Positions 1 to 6,672 of a stretch of 10,779 nucleotides of DNA are shown here, piece after piece. The DNA comes from Hyphomicrobiaceae bacterium (GTDB lineage Bacteria; Pseudomonadota; Alphaproteobacteria; Rhizobiales; Hyphomicrobiaceae), in contig JAFMSC010000102.1 in assembly GCA_017353825.1 (NCBI GenBank), positions 1 to 10,779 on the forward strand. The letters are read 5' to 3'. A program made the position numbers and the translations under genes. Positions within the stretch are counted from its first letter, which is position 1; each line of letters starts with the position of its first letter. Below the pieces are notes generated by a model that saw nothing but the letters and a program-made list of their open reading frames with translations, was not told where the DNA came from and made no database searches.

Positions 1-25
1 CGGGGGAAGCGGCCGGCCGCAGCCG

Positions 26-463
26 CTACTTCAGATAGGGGCAGAGCTTCTTCTCGCCTGAGTGGGTGGTGTAGAGCCCCGTCTTCCAATCAAACGAGCG
101 GAATTTCTCAGCACACAGCTCACGCGGGTCACCGCTGTCCTCGGGCGCAGGCCCATCGTAGACATCCTCGTCATAGCCATACCCAGGGGCATACCCCGGG
201 GCATTGTAGGCCTCCGCCGCGAGCAGCCCGCCGATGATGCCGATGCCGAGGCCGACGCCGAAGCCCCCGTGACCGTGATGGTGGTGGAACCCGTGCCCAC
301 CGAAATGCTCGCGGCCGCCCACCTTGATCACGGCGCTCCGGGTCGGCGCCTTGGCAACGCTCGCCGGCATCGGCGCTGCTGGGGCCGCCGCCGCCGAGGC
401 AACAGGCGCTGCGACCATCGCCAACGCAACTGCCCCGACCAACCGTGTTCTCCACTCTTGCAT
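26..463 (-). CDS. BA14K-like small secreted His/Gly-rich protein
   Basis: The protein has 145 residues. The start is the ATG at 461-463 because AAGGAG (minus strand of 471-476) lies 7 bases upstream and the N terminus then becomes a signal peptide: RTR followed by a hydrophobic Ala/Val stretch, with likely cleavage near ASA at residues 22-24. A His/Gly cluster (residues 53-67, with four consecutive His) precedes a Gly-rich hydrophobic segment (68-86), then a Tyr/Gly/Asp linker. The C terminus (117-145) has Cys117, a FRSFDWKTGLY core and Cys141 before PYLK, matching the BA14K pattern of RSYDxxTGxY between conserved Cys. Members are small exported proteins of Brucella and other Hyphomicrobiales; the Brucella 14-kDa founder was described as immunoreactive and lectin-like. 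The exact role here is not known. The His cluster could bind metal ions, but that is inference. The gene is divergent from the ATP synthase operon and shows no obvious functional link to it. Confidence 0.8.
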   Translation of the reverse strand: MQEWRTRLVGAVALAMVAAPVASAAAAPAAPMPASVAKAPTRSAVIKVGGREHFGGHGFHHHHGHGGFGVGLGIGIIGGLLAAEAYNAPGYAPGYGYDEDVYDGPAPEDSGDPRELCAEKFRSFDWKTGLYTTHSGEKKLCPYLK

Positions 464-650
464 GCGCAAGCTCCTTTCAACCCCGTTCAGCGTGGACGTA
501 AGGTTTGGGGTAACGCCCAACGCCCTCAGAAACACGACGCCCGCACGATATGTTACAACGTTCAACACAGTCCTGACCCGTCGGACCGGGGGCTGAGCTT
601 TACGACGTACCGGGTTGCCCGCATGCGGCATCGCATCCACCGTGGCGCAG

Positions 651-678
651 TTGCTGCAGTGTGCGCTCCGTGCTATGC
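651..678 (+). promoter_or_regulatory. atpH: Weak sigma-70-like promoter candidate for atpHAGDC
   Basis: TTGCTG (651-656) and CTATGC (673-678) are separated by 16 bases, roughly resembling the alphaproteobacterial housekeeping consensus CTTGAC-N17-CTATAT. It would give a leader of about 120 bases before atpH. The match is poor in the -10 element, so this is only a candidate. Confidence 0.2.
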
Positions 679-767
679 GCGGGCTGGCGCTCTGGGAGGC
701 GCCGGTGGCGGCGCTGCGGCTCTTTGCTTGGACGTGCGGCTGTGGGGCGAGGCCGCAACCGTTCATC

Positions 768-791
768 CATTGTTCCTGGCATTGTTCCTGG
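768..791 (+). repeat. Exact 12-base tandem duplication in the atpH leader
   Basis: CATTGTTCCTGG occurs twice head to tail (768-779, 780-791), ending 15 bases before the probable atpH GTG. No purine-rich Shine-Dalgarno sequence is present here, so the duplication occupies the place where translation signals would be expected. Confidence 0.9.
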
Positions 792-806
792 GCGCGAGCT
801 TATCCA

Positions 807-1366
807 GTGGCAACCAACGAACCGATGATGGCGAGCATGGCAGGCCGCTACGCGGCAGCCTTGTTCGACCTAGCCAAGGAGGACCGGCATCTGCCGCAGG
901 TGGAGGCCGATCTTGCGGCCTTCCAGTCCATGCTTGATCAAAGCGCGGACCTGCGACGCCTGGTGCGCAGCCCCGTCATCTCCGCCGACGACCAGGCCAA
1001 GGCGCTCAATGCCATCCTGGCCAAGGCGGGCTTGTCCTCTCTCACCGCCAACTTCTTGCGGCTGATCGCCCGCAACCGCCGCCTGTTCGCCGTCGCCGAC
1101 ATGATCCGCGATTTCCGCGCGCTGGTGGCGCGTGAGCGCGGCGAGGTGAAGGCCGACGTGGCGAGCGCCCATCCGCTGACGCCCGATCAGCTGACGGCGC
1201 TCAAAGATATGCTGCGCGTGCAGATCGGCAAGGACGTGCAGGTCAATACCCGCGTCGATCCGGCCCTGCTCGGAGGCCTGATCGTCAAGGTCGGTAGCAA
1301 GATGATCGATAGTTCCCTGCGCACCAAGCTCAACAATCTCAAAGTCGCGATGAAAGGTTTAGGCTG

Positions 1367-1367
<1 letters not shown>
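807..1367 (+). CDS. atpH: ATP synthase F1 subunit delta (OSCP)
   Basis: The subunit is a stator component of F1F0-ATP synthase that links the top of the alpha3beta3 head to the peripheral b-subunit stalk. The helical N-terminal domain begins at MAGRYAAALFDLAKE (residues 11-25). The OSCP/delta signature lies in the C-terminal domain (about 150-178), with VDPALLGGLIVKVGSKMIDS, and the protein ends in MKGLG. Starting at the GTG at 807-809 gives 186 residues, the usual alphaproteobacterial length, and a leader VATNEP typical of the family. In-frame ATGs at 825, 828 and 837 are alternatives, and none of the four has a clear ribosome binding site. Frame upstream of 807 encodes a Cys/Arg-rich sequence unlike any delta subunit. 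It is the first gene of the operon; its TGA overlaps the atpA ATG by one base, implying translational coupling. Identity is secure, the start less so. Confidence 0.95.
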
Positions 1368-2899
<1,532 letters not shown>

Positions 2900-2930
2900 C
2901 TCCCCTCTCCCCGCAAGCCAGGAGACGGAG
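2900..2930. repeat. Degenerate palindrome between atpA and atpG
   Basis: The atpA-atpG gap opens with CTCCCCTCTCCCCGCAAG (2900-2917). This resembles the left half and loop of a palindrome that I recall as frequent in alphaproteobacterial intergenic regions (CCCTCTCCCCGC-loop-GCGGGGAGAGGG). The right half is decayed: only GGAG at 2921-2924 and 2927-2930 can pair, with CTCC at 2907-2910 and 2900-2903. Membership in a repeat family is from memory and needs a genome comparison. Confidence 0.3.
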
Positions 2931-2957
2931 ACGAGGGACAGACGATAGGGAGGGCCA

Positions 2958-3836
2958 ATGCCGAGCCTTAAAGATCTGCGCAACCGCATCTCCTCCGTCA
3001 AGGCGACGCGGAAGATTACCAAGGCGATGCAGATGGTCGCCGCGGCCAAGCTGCGCCGCGCCCAGGAAGCCGCTACCGCCGCTCGCCCCTACGCGGAACG
3101 CATGGATGCGCTGCTCGGCAACCTCGGCCGCCGCGCCAACCCTGCCAATGCCCCCAAACTGCTCGTGGGCACGGGCAAGGACGAAACGCACCTCATGATC
3201 GTCATGACCGCCGAACGCGGCCTGTGCGGCGGCTTCAACGCCAACATTGCCAAGCTCGCCCGCGCCGACGCGGTTCGCCTGCGCGCCGAGGGCAAGACCG
3301 TGAAGATCGTCACGGTCGGCCGCAAGGGCGCCGACAACCTGCGCCGCGACTGGGGCAGCCGCATCATCGACCGCGTCGACCTACGCGGAGCCAGGCAGAT
3401 CACGTTTGCCGTCGCCAGCGGGATCGCCCAAAAGGTCCTCGCGCTGTTCGACGCCGGCGAGTTCGACGTGGCCACGCTCTATTTCTCCGAGTTCAAGTCG
3501 GTGATCACGCAGAAGCCCACCGCCTTGCAGCTGATCCCCGCCAAGATCCCAGAGGGCGCCGCCGCCACGGCGGGGGCGCAGGCGGCCTACGAGTTCGAGC
3601 CCGACGAGAACGAGATCCTGGCCGAGCTGCTGCCCCGCAACCTCGCCGCCCAGGTCTACCGAGGGCTCCTGGAGAACGCCGCCTCCGAGCAGGGTGCGCG
3701 CATGAGCGCCATGGACAACGCTACGCGCAACGCCGGCGACATGATCGACAAGCTCACCCTCAACTACAACCGCACCCGCCAGGCCATGATTACCAAGGAG
3801 CTCATCGAGATCATCTCCGGCGCCGAGGCCCTGTGA
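2958..3836 (+). CDS. atpG: ATP synthase F1 subunit gamma
   Basis: This is the central rotor shaft, which turns inside the alpha3beta3 head and couples proton flow through F0 to ATP synthesis. It has 292 residues, normal length. The N-terminal coiled-coil helix begins MPSLKDLRNRISSVKATRKI and continues through MVAAAKLRRAQ (to about 60). The central domain carries the conserved ERGLCGGFN (86-94). The C-terminal helix contains the family signature around MSAMDNATRNAGDMI (249-263) and ends ITKELIEIISGAEAL. A strong ribosome binding site, GGGAGGG (2948-2954), lies just before the ATG. The gap from atpA is 58 bases. An insertion around residues 198-215, Ala/Glu-rich, sits in a variable part of the family and is not alarming. 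Confidence 0.97.
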   Translation: MPSLKDLRNRISSVKATRKITKAMQMVAAAKLRRAQEAATAARPYAERMDALLGNLGRRANPANAPKLLVGTGKDETHLMIVMTAERGLCGGFNANIAKLARADAVRLRAEGKTVKIVTVGRKGADNLRRDWGSRIIDRVDLRGARQITFAVASGIAQKVLALFDAGEFDVATLYFSEFKSVITQKPTALQLIPAKIPEGAAATAGAQAAYEFEPDENEILAELLPRNLAAQVYRGLLENAASEQGARMSAMDNATRNAGDMIDKLTLNYNRTRQAMITKELIEIISGAEAL

Positions 3837-4040
3837 CGCATCTGACAAAGAGAAAGAGGTCGAAGGAGGCTCCTGGGGCCTTGCAAGCGCCGGCATCACC
3901 AAAGCGATCGAGAACATGGCTCGCGCATGCTGCGCCGTCTTGGGGCTTCGCAGGAGGGAGGGGCGTCGACTTGCGGGATGATGTTGCAGGATAAATGAAT
4001 GTCGTCACTCGAGCAGCACGCCGGGAAGGTATTTAGTCAT

Positions 4041-4061
4041 CGGGGCCAGGTCGTGGCCCTG
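4041..4061. repeat. Hairpin-forming inverted repeat in atpG-atpD spacer
   Basis: Arms CGGGGCCA (4041-4048) and TGGCCCTG (4054-4061) pair over 8 bases, one of them a G-T wobble, around a 5-base loop GGTCG. No T tract follows on either strand, so it is not a standard intrinsic terminator. Confidence 0.55.
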
Positions 4062-4120
4062 CTTGGAATGCTCTACCGGGGCACGGACCCCTTCCATGAG
4101 CGATTGGGCCGTCAAGCGCC

Positions 4121-4179
4121 GCCTCGATTGGGCGAGGCATGAGGATGTAGGTTGAGCACGTCGCAAGCACTTAGCTTGT
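4121..4179. repeat. Two short hairpins and a direct repeat upstream of atpD
   Basis: GCCTCG/CGAGGC (4121-4126 and 4133-4138) form a perfect 6-base stem with loop ATTGGG. CAAGC/GCTTG (4164-4168 and 4174-4178) form a perfect 5-base stem with loop ACTTA, extendable by one G-T pair. CGATTGGGC occurs at 4101-4109 and again inside the first hairpin at 4125-4133. TGTAGGTTG at 4146-4154 recurs at 4177-4185. Confidence 0.5.
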
Positions 4180-4181
4180 AG

Positions 4182-4218
4182 GTTGGGTTGACCCCGGCGC
4201 AACCCGGGCAGACCCAAC
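4182..4218. repeat. REP-like nested palindrome upstream of atpD
   Basis: Outer arms GTTGGGT (4182-4188) and ACCCAAC (4212-4218) pair perfectly. An inner stem CCCGG/CCGGG (4193-4197 and 4204-4208) has loop CGCAAC. An alternative stem, GGGTTG/CAACCC (4185-4190 and 4200-4205), competes with these. The pattern TGTAGGTTGGGTTG followed by a GC-rich centre and ACCCAAC resembles dispersed palindromes that I recall from many proteobacterial genomes; family assignment is by recollection only. It ends 74 bases before the atpD start. Confidence 0.5.
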
Positions 4219-4239
4219 GCACGGCAGAGAAAAGGCACG

Positions 4240-4288
4240 TTCGCAGGAAGAAGGCCCCCGCAGGAAACAAGAGTTTCGCAGGAAGAAG
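4240..4288 (+). promoter_or_regulatory. atpD: Triplicated Shine-Dalgarno-like motif in the atpD leader
   Basis: TTCGCAGGAAGAAG occurs exactly at 4240-4253 and 4275-4288, and a partial copy CGCAGGAAACAAG lies between them at 4259-4271, so CGCAGGAA repeats with spacings of 17 and 18 bases. The third copy places AGGAAG 7 bases before the atpD ATG and is the functional ribosome binding site by position. The two upstream copies are not followed by start codons. Confidence 0.75.
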
Positions 4289-4292
4289 AGTG

Positions 4293-5726
4293 ATGGCAAC
4301 CAACAAAGTCGGTAAAGTTCGCCAGGTCATGGGCGCCGTGGTGGACGTGCAGTTCGAGGATCACTTGCCCGAGATTCTCAACGCGCTGGAGACCAGGAAC
4401 CAGGGCAGCCGGCTGGTGCTTGAGGTGGCCCAGCACCTGGGCGAGAACTCGGTGCGCACGGTGGCCATGGACTCCACCGAAGGCCTCACCCGCGGCCAAG
4501 AGGTCACCGACACCGGCCAGCCGATCGCCGTGCCGGTGGGCGACGAGACCCTGGGGCGCATCATGAACGTCATCGGCGAGCCGGTGGACGAGGCGGGCCC
4601 CATCAAGACCGCTGCCAAGCGCGCCATCCACCAGCCGGCCCCGCCGTTCATCGAGCAGTCGACGGAGGCGCAGATCCTCGTCACCGGCATCAAGGTGGTG
4701 GACCTGCTGGCGCCCTACGCGAAGGGCGGCAAGATCGGGCTGTTCGGCGGCGCCGGCGTCGGCAAGACGGTGCTCATCATGGAGCTGATCAACAACGTCG
4801 CCAAGGCGCACGGGGGCTACTCGGTGTTCGCCGGCGTCGGCGAGCGCACGCGCGAGGGCAACGACCTCTACCACGAGATGATCGAGTCCAAGGTCAATAT
4901 CGACCCGAAGAAGGCCGGCAGCGCCAAGGGCTCCAAGTGCGCGCTGGTCTACGGCCAGATGAACGAGCCGCCCGGCGCCCGCGCCCGCGTCGGGCTGTCG
5001 GGGCTGACGGTCGCGGAATACTTCCGCGACCAGGGCCAGGACGTGCTGTTCTTCGTGGACAACATCTTCCGCTTCACCCAGGCGGGCTCGGAGGTGTCGG
5101 CGCTGCTCGGCCGCATCCCCTCCGCCGTGGGCTACCAGCCGACCCTTGCCACCGACATGGGCGCCCTGCAGGAGCGCATCACCACCACCCAGAAGGGCTC
5201 CATCACCTCGGTGCAGGCCATCTACGTGCCGGCGGACGACCTCACCGACCCGGCGCCGGCCACCTCCTTTGCCCACCTCGACGCCACCACCGTGCTGTCG
5301 CGTGACATCGCCGCCAAGGGCATCTACCCTGCGGTGGACCCGCTCGAGTCGAACTCGCGCATGCTGCAGCCTAGCATCGTGGGCGAGGAGCATTATCAGG
5401 TGGCGCGGGCGGTGCAGGAAACCCTGCAGCGCTACAAGTCCCTGCAGGACATCATCGCGATCCTCGGCATGGACGAGCTCTCGGAGGAGGACAAGCTGAC
5501 GGTGGCGCGCGCGCGTAAGATCGAGCGCTTCCTGTCCCAGCCGTTGCACGTCGCCGAGGTGTTCACCGGTGCGTCCGGCAAGCTGGTCAGTTTGGCCGAT
5601 ACCATCAAAGGGTTCAAAGGGTTGTGCGCCGGCGACTACGACCACTTGCCGGAACAGGCGTTCTATATGGTCGGCACTATCGAAGAGGCCGTCGCCAAGG
5701 CCGAGCAGTTGGCCGAGGCGGCATAA
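4293..5726 (+). CDS. atpD: ATP synthase F1 subunit beta (catalytic)
   Basis: This is the catalytic subunit of the alpha3beta3 head, making ATP from ADP and phosphate in the cytoplasm. It has 477 residues, typical length. It starts MATNKVGKVRQVMGAVVDVQF, the standard alphaproteobacterial N terminus, with AGGAAG 7 bases upstream. The Walker A motif GGAGVGKT is at 152-159, catalytic Glu184 is in GERTREGNDLY, and Walker B LFFVDN at 252-257 has Asp256. The F1 alpha/beta signature region PAVDPLESNSR is at 346-356. DELSEED (394-400) is the C-terminal lever that contacts gamma and epsilon. Frame remains open upstream of the ATG to 4188, but that extension runs through the spacer repeats and has no relative in beta subunits. 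All catalytic residues are present. Confidence 0.98.
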   Translation: MATNKVGKVRQVMGAVVDVQFEDHLPEILNALETRNQGSRLVLEVAQHLGENSVRTVAMDSTEGLTRGQEVTDTGQPIAVPVGDETLGRIMNVIGEPVDEAGPIKTAAKRAIHQPAPPFIEQSTEAQILVTGIKVVDLLAPYAKGGKIGLFGGAGVGKTVLIMELINNVAKAHGGYSVFAGVGERTREGNDLYHEMIESKVNIDPKKAGSAKGSKCALVYGQMNEPPGARARVGLSGLTVAEYFRDQGQDVLFFVDNIFRFTQAGSEVSALLGRIPSAVGYQPTLATDMGALQERITTTQKGSITSVQAIYVPADDLTDPAPATSFAHLDATTVLSRDIAAKGIYPAVDPLESNSRMLQPSIVGEEHYQVARAVQETLQRYKSLQDIIAILGMDELSEEDKLTVARARKIERFLSQPLHVAEVFTGASGKLVSLADTIKGFKGLCAGDYDHLPEQAFYMVGTIEEAVAKAEQLAEAA

Positions 5727-5744
5727 CCAAAGAGGGAAGCGTCA

Positions 5745-6002
5745 ATGCCCACCGACAAACCGGGTGCTGAGTTCGGAAGCTGTTGTGAGAGACTGAAGGA
5801 CGCGCTGACCAACGAGGACTTCGAGCCCCTGTTCGCGGTCGATGAGGCGGGTGTGCTCTACATGTCGGTCGGGCTGATCGACGCCGAGGGCGAGGATGAG
5901 GCCAACATGGTCGATCACCCCGTCTACTTCTGCCCGTTCTGCGGCACCAAGCTGCAGACCGAGGAGGAGGTCGAGGCGAAGCTCAACGCCGAGGCTGCCT
6001 AG
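5745..6002 (+). CDS. Small CPFC-motif protein encoded between atpD and atpC
   Basis: The product is an 85-residue acidic protein that I do not recognise as a named family. It starts 18 bases after atpD with a good ribosome binding site, GAGGG (5732-5736), 8 bases before the ATG, so it is almost certainly translated from the atp transcript. Visible features are a Cys-Cys pair at 13-14 (GSCCERLKDAL), a region with predicted strands around PLFAVDEAGVLYMSVGLID (28-46), HPVYFCPFCGTKL (58-70) with CPFCG like one knuckle of a zinc ribbon or rubredoxin site, and an acidic Glu-rich helical tail. CC plus CxxC could bind one metal ion; this is inference. It is not the alphaproteobacterial zeta inhibitor subunit, which has no such Cys pattern and a different helical sequence. 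A role in ATP synthase assembly, regulation or redox/zinc sensing is suggested only by position. Base composition matches the neighbours. Confidence 0.85.
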   Translation: MPTDKPGAEFGSCCERLKDALTNEDFEPLFAVDEAGVLYMSVGLIDAEGEDEANMVDHPVYFCPFCGTKLQTEEEVEAKLNAEAA

Positions 6003-6009
6003 GAGTTTC

Positions 6010-6075
6010 GCCCGTTATCCCGGCTCTGATCGGCGCTGGCCTTTAGCTCGCGCCGCTCCGACCGGGATGACGGGC
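6010..6075. repeat. Large palindromic element downstream of the CPFC gene
   Basis: Arms CCCGTTATCCCGG (6011-6023) and CCGGGATGACGGG (6062-6074) pair over 13 bases with a single G-T wobble, and one more G-C pair (6010/6075) extends the stem. Inside, CGGCGC (6031-6036) pairs with GCGCCG (6050-6055). It resembles the CGTCATCCCGG-type dispersed palindromes common in alphaproteobacterial intergenic DNA (recollection, not a search). No T run follows. Confidence 0.7.
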
Positions 6076-6089
6076 AAGGGTCGCTTAAC

Positions 6090-6116
6090 GGTGTCAAACC
6101 CTCCGGGTCTGACACC
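6090..6116. repeat. Strong hairpin immediately upstream of atpC
   Basis: GGTGTCA (6090-6096) pairs perfectly with TGACACC (6110-6116). After one A-C mismatch, ACCC (6098-6101) pairs with GGGT (6105-6108), leaving a 3-base loop TCC. The stem is very stable and ends 28 bases before the atpC ATG. It lacks a T tract, so an RNA-stability, processing or attenuation role is more likely than simple termination. Confidence 0.7.
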
Positions 6117-6122
6117 CTCGCA

Positions 6123-6143
6123 AGGACGCAGACAGGACGCAGA
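6123..6143 (+). promoter_or_regulatory. atpC: Duplicated ribosome-binding-site motif before atpC
   Basis: AGGACGCAGA occurs at 6123-6132 and again at 6134-6143, a tandem repeat with an 11-base period. The second copy puts AGGA 7 bases before the atpC ATG and is the likely Shine-Dalgarno site; the first is an exact spare copy. Confidence 0.75.
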
Positions 6144-6144
6144 T

Positions 6145-6537
6145 ATGGCCGGCACGTTCAAGTTCGAGCTGGTGACACCGGAGCGCATGGTCCTTTCGGA
6201 GGACGCCGCCGGGGTGATCGTGCCCGGCATGGAGGGCGAGTTCACCGTGCTTGTCGGCCATGCGCCTGTGGTCTCCACGCTGCGCCCGGGGGTGGTCGAT
6301 GCCACTTTGAGCGACTCCCGCAAGGTACGCGTGTTCGTCAAGGGCGGCTTCGCCGAGGTCGATTCCGAGCGCGTGATCGTACTCGCCGAGCGCGCCCTCG
6401 ACCTGGAGGCCACCGACGCGGCCGGCATCGCCTCCGAGCTGCAGACGGCCGAGGCCGAGCTCGCCGCCGCGACCACCGATACCGCCCGCCTCGCGGCTAA
6501 CTCCGCCGTCGAGCGCCTCCGCGCCTTGCAGCGCTGA
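6145..6537 (+). CDS. atpC: ATP synthase F1 subunit epsilon
   Basis: This rotor subunit binds gamma and the c-ring and, through its C-terminal helices, can inhibit ATP hydrolysis. It has 130 residues. The N-terminal beta-sandwich (about 1-85) starts MAGTFKFELVTPERMV and contains the conserved PGMEGEFTVLVGHAP (27-41), VKGGFAEV (65-72) and the strand ending VIVLAERA (77-84). The Ala/Glu-rich C-terminal segment (88-130) should form the helical pair. Frame continues upstream to 5896 but overlaps the CPFC gene and the hairpins. The ATG at 6145 is chosen for the family-typical N terminus and the AGGA spacing. It is the last gene of the operon, separated from the preceding gene by 142 structured bases. 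Confidence 0.96.
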   Translation: MAGTFKFELVTPERMVLSEDAAGVIVPGMEGEFTVLVGHAPVVSTLRPGVVDATLSDSRKVRVFVKGGFAEVDSERVIVLAERALDLEATDAAGIASELQTAEAELAAATTDTARLAANSAVERLRALQR

Positions 6538-6555
6538 GGCTTGCCCGCGCCGGAA

Positions 6556-6571
6556 CGCCCGTGATCGGGCG
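6556..6571. terminator. Putative hairpin terminator at the end of the atp operon
   Basis: CGCCCG (6556-6561) and CGGGCG (6566-6571) form a perfect 6-base stem with loop TGAT, 18 bases after the atpC stop, in the gap between convergent transcripts. Neither side has a T run, so it is weak as an intrinsic terminator and could serve both directions or merely stabilise RNA ends. Confidence 0.35.
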
Positions 6572-6672
6572 GGACTGGGATCAACTGGGGATCAGAGGTC
6601 CCCTCCCTCCTTGAGGTCGAGCCAACAATCCCTCGGGGTGCGCGCTCACGCGGCGATGGCTCTCCTGCGAGC

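Larger units (their letters stand above)
464..806. other. Divergent intergenic region between BA14K-like gene and atpH
   Basis: This stretch of 343 bases has no convincing gene. It must hold the promoters of both divergent transcripts. Visible elements are the BA14K-gene ribosome binding site (471-476), a short inverted repeat TTGGG/CCCAA (505-509 and 516-520), a 10-base perfect palindrome CCGCATGCGG (619-628), a weak promoter candidate for atpH (651-678) and an exact 12-base tandem duplication (768-791). Reading frames cross the region on both strands but have low-complexity Arg/Ala/Cys-rich composition and no ribosome binding sites. Confidence 0.6.
3837..4292. other. Long hairpin- and repeat-rich spacer between atpG and atpD
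   Basis: The spacer is 456 bases with no convincing gene, far longer than the other gaps in this operon (overlap, 58, 18 and 142 bases). It contains four hairpins (4041-4061, 4121-4138, 4163-4179, 4182-4218), a repeated TGTAGGTTG (4146-4154 and 4177-4185), and copies of a TTCGCAGGA-type motif at 3947-3960 and in the atpD leader (4240-4288). No hairpin is followed by a T run, so there is no clear intrinsic terminator. A 30-codon reading frame runs on the minus strand (4005-4097) without a ribosome binding site. An internal promoter for atpD is possible but no good -35/-10 pair was found. Confidence 0.6.

Noticed and set aside
464..766. N-terminal extension of the BA14K-like protein by 101 residues
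   Set aside because: The extension is Arg/Ala-rich, would bury the signal peptide inside the protein, and has no ribosome binding site, whereas the ATG at 461-463 has AAGGAG at ideal spacing.
615..806. N-terminal extension of atpH from an ATG at 615
   Set aside because: The extension is Cys/Trp/Arg-rich, unlike delta subunits, and makes the protein 64 residues too long; its HCSWHCSW repeat simply reflects the tandem DNA duplication.
3837..3900. Intrinsic terminator after atpG
   Set aside because: Only a very short GGAG/CTCC pairing and no T tract follow the stop codon.
4188..4292. 35-residue N-terminal extension of atpD
   Set aside because: It crosses the REP-like palindrome and the leader repeats, and beta subunits of relatives begin at MATNKVG.
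4005..5645. 546-codon minus-strand reading frame opposite atpD
   Set aside because: Same antisense artefact; low-complexity Gly/Arg/Leu/His sequence without domains.
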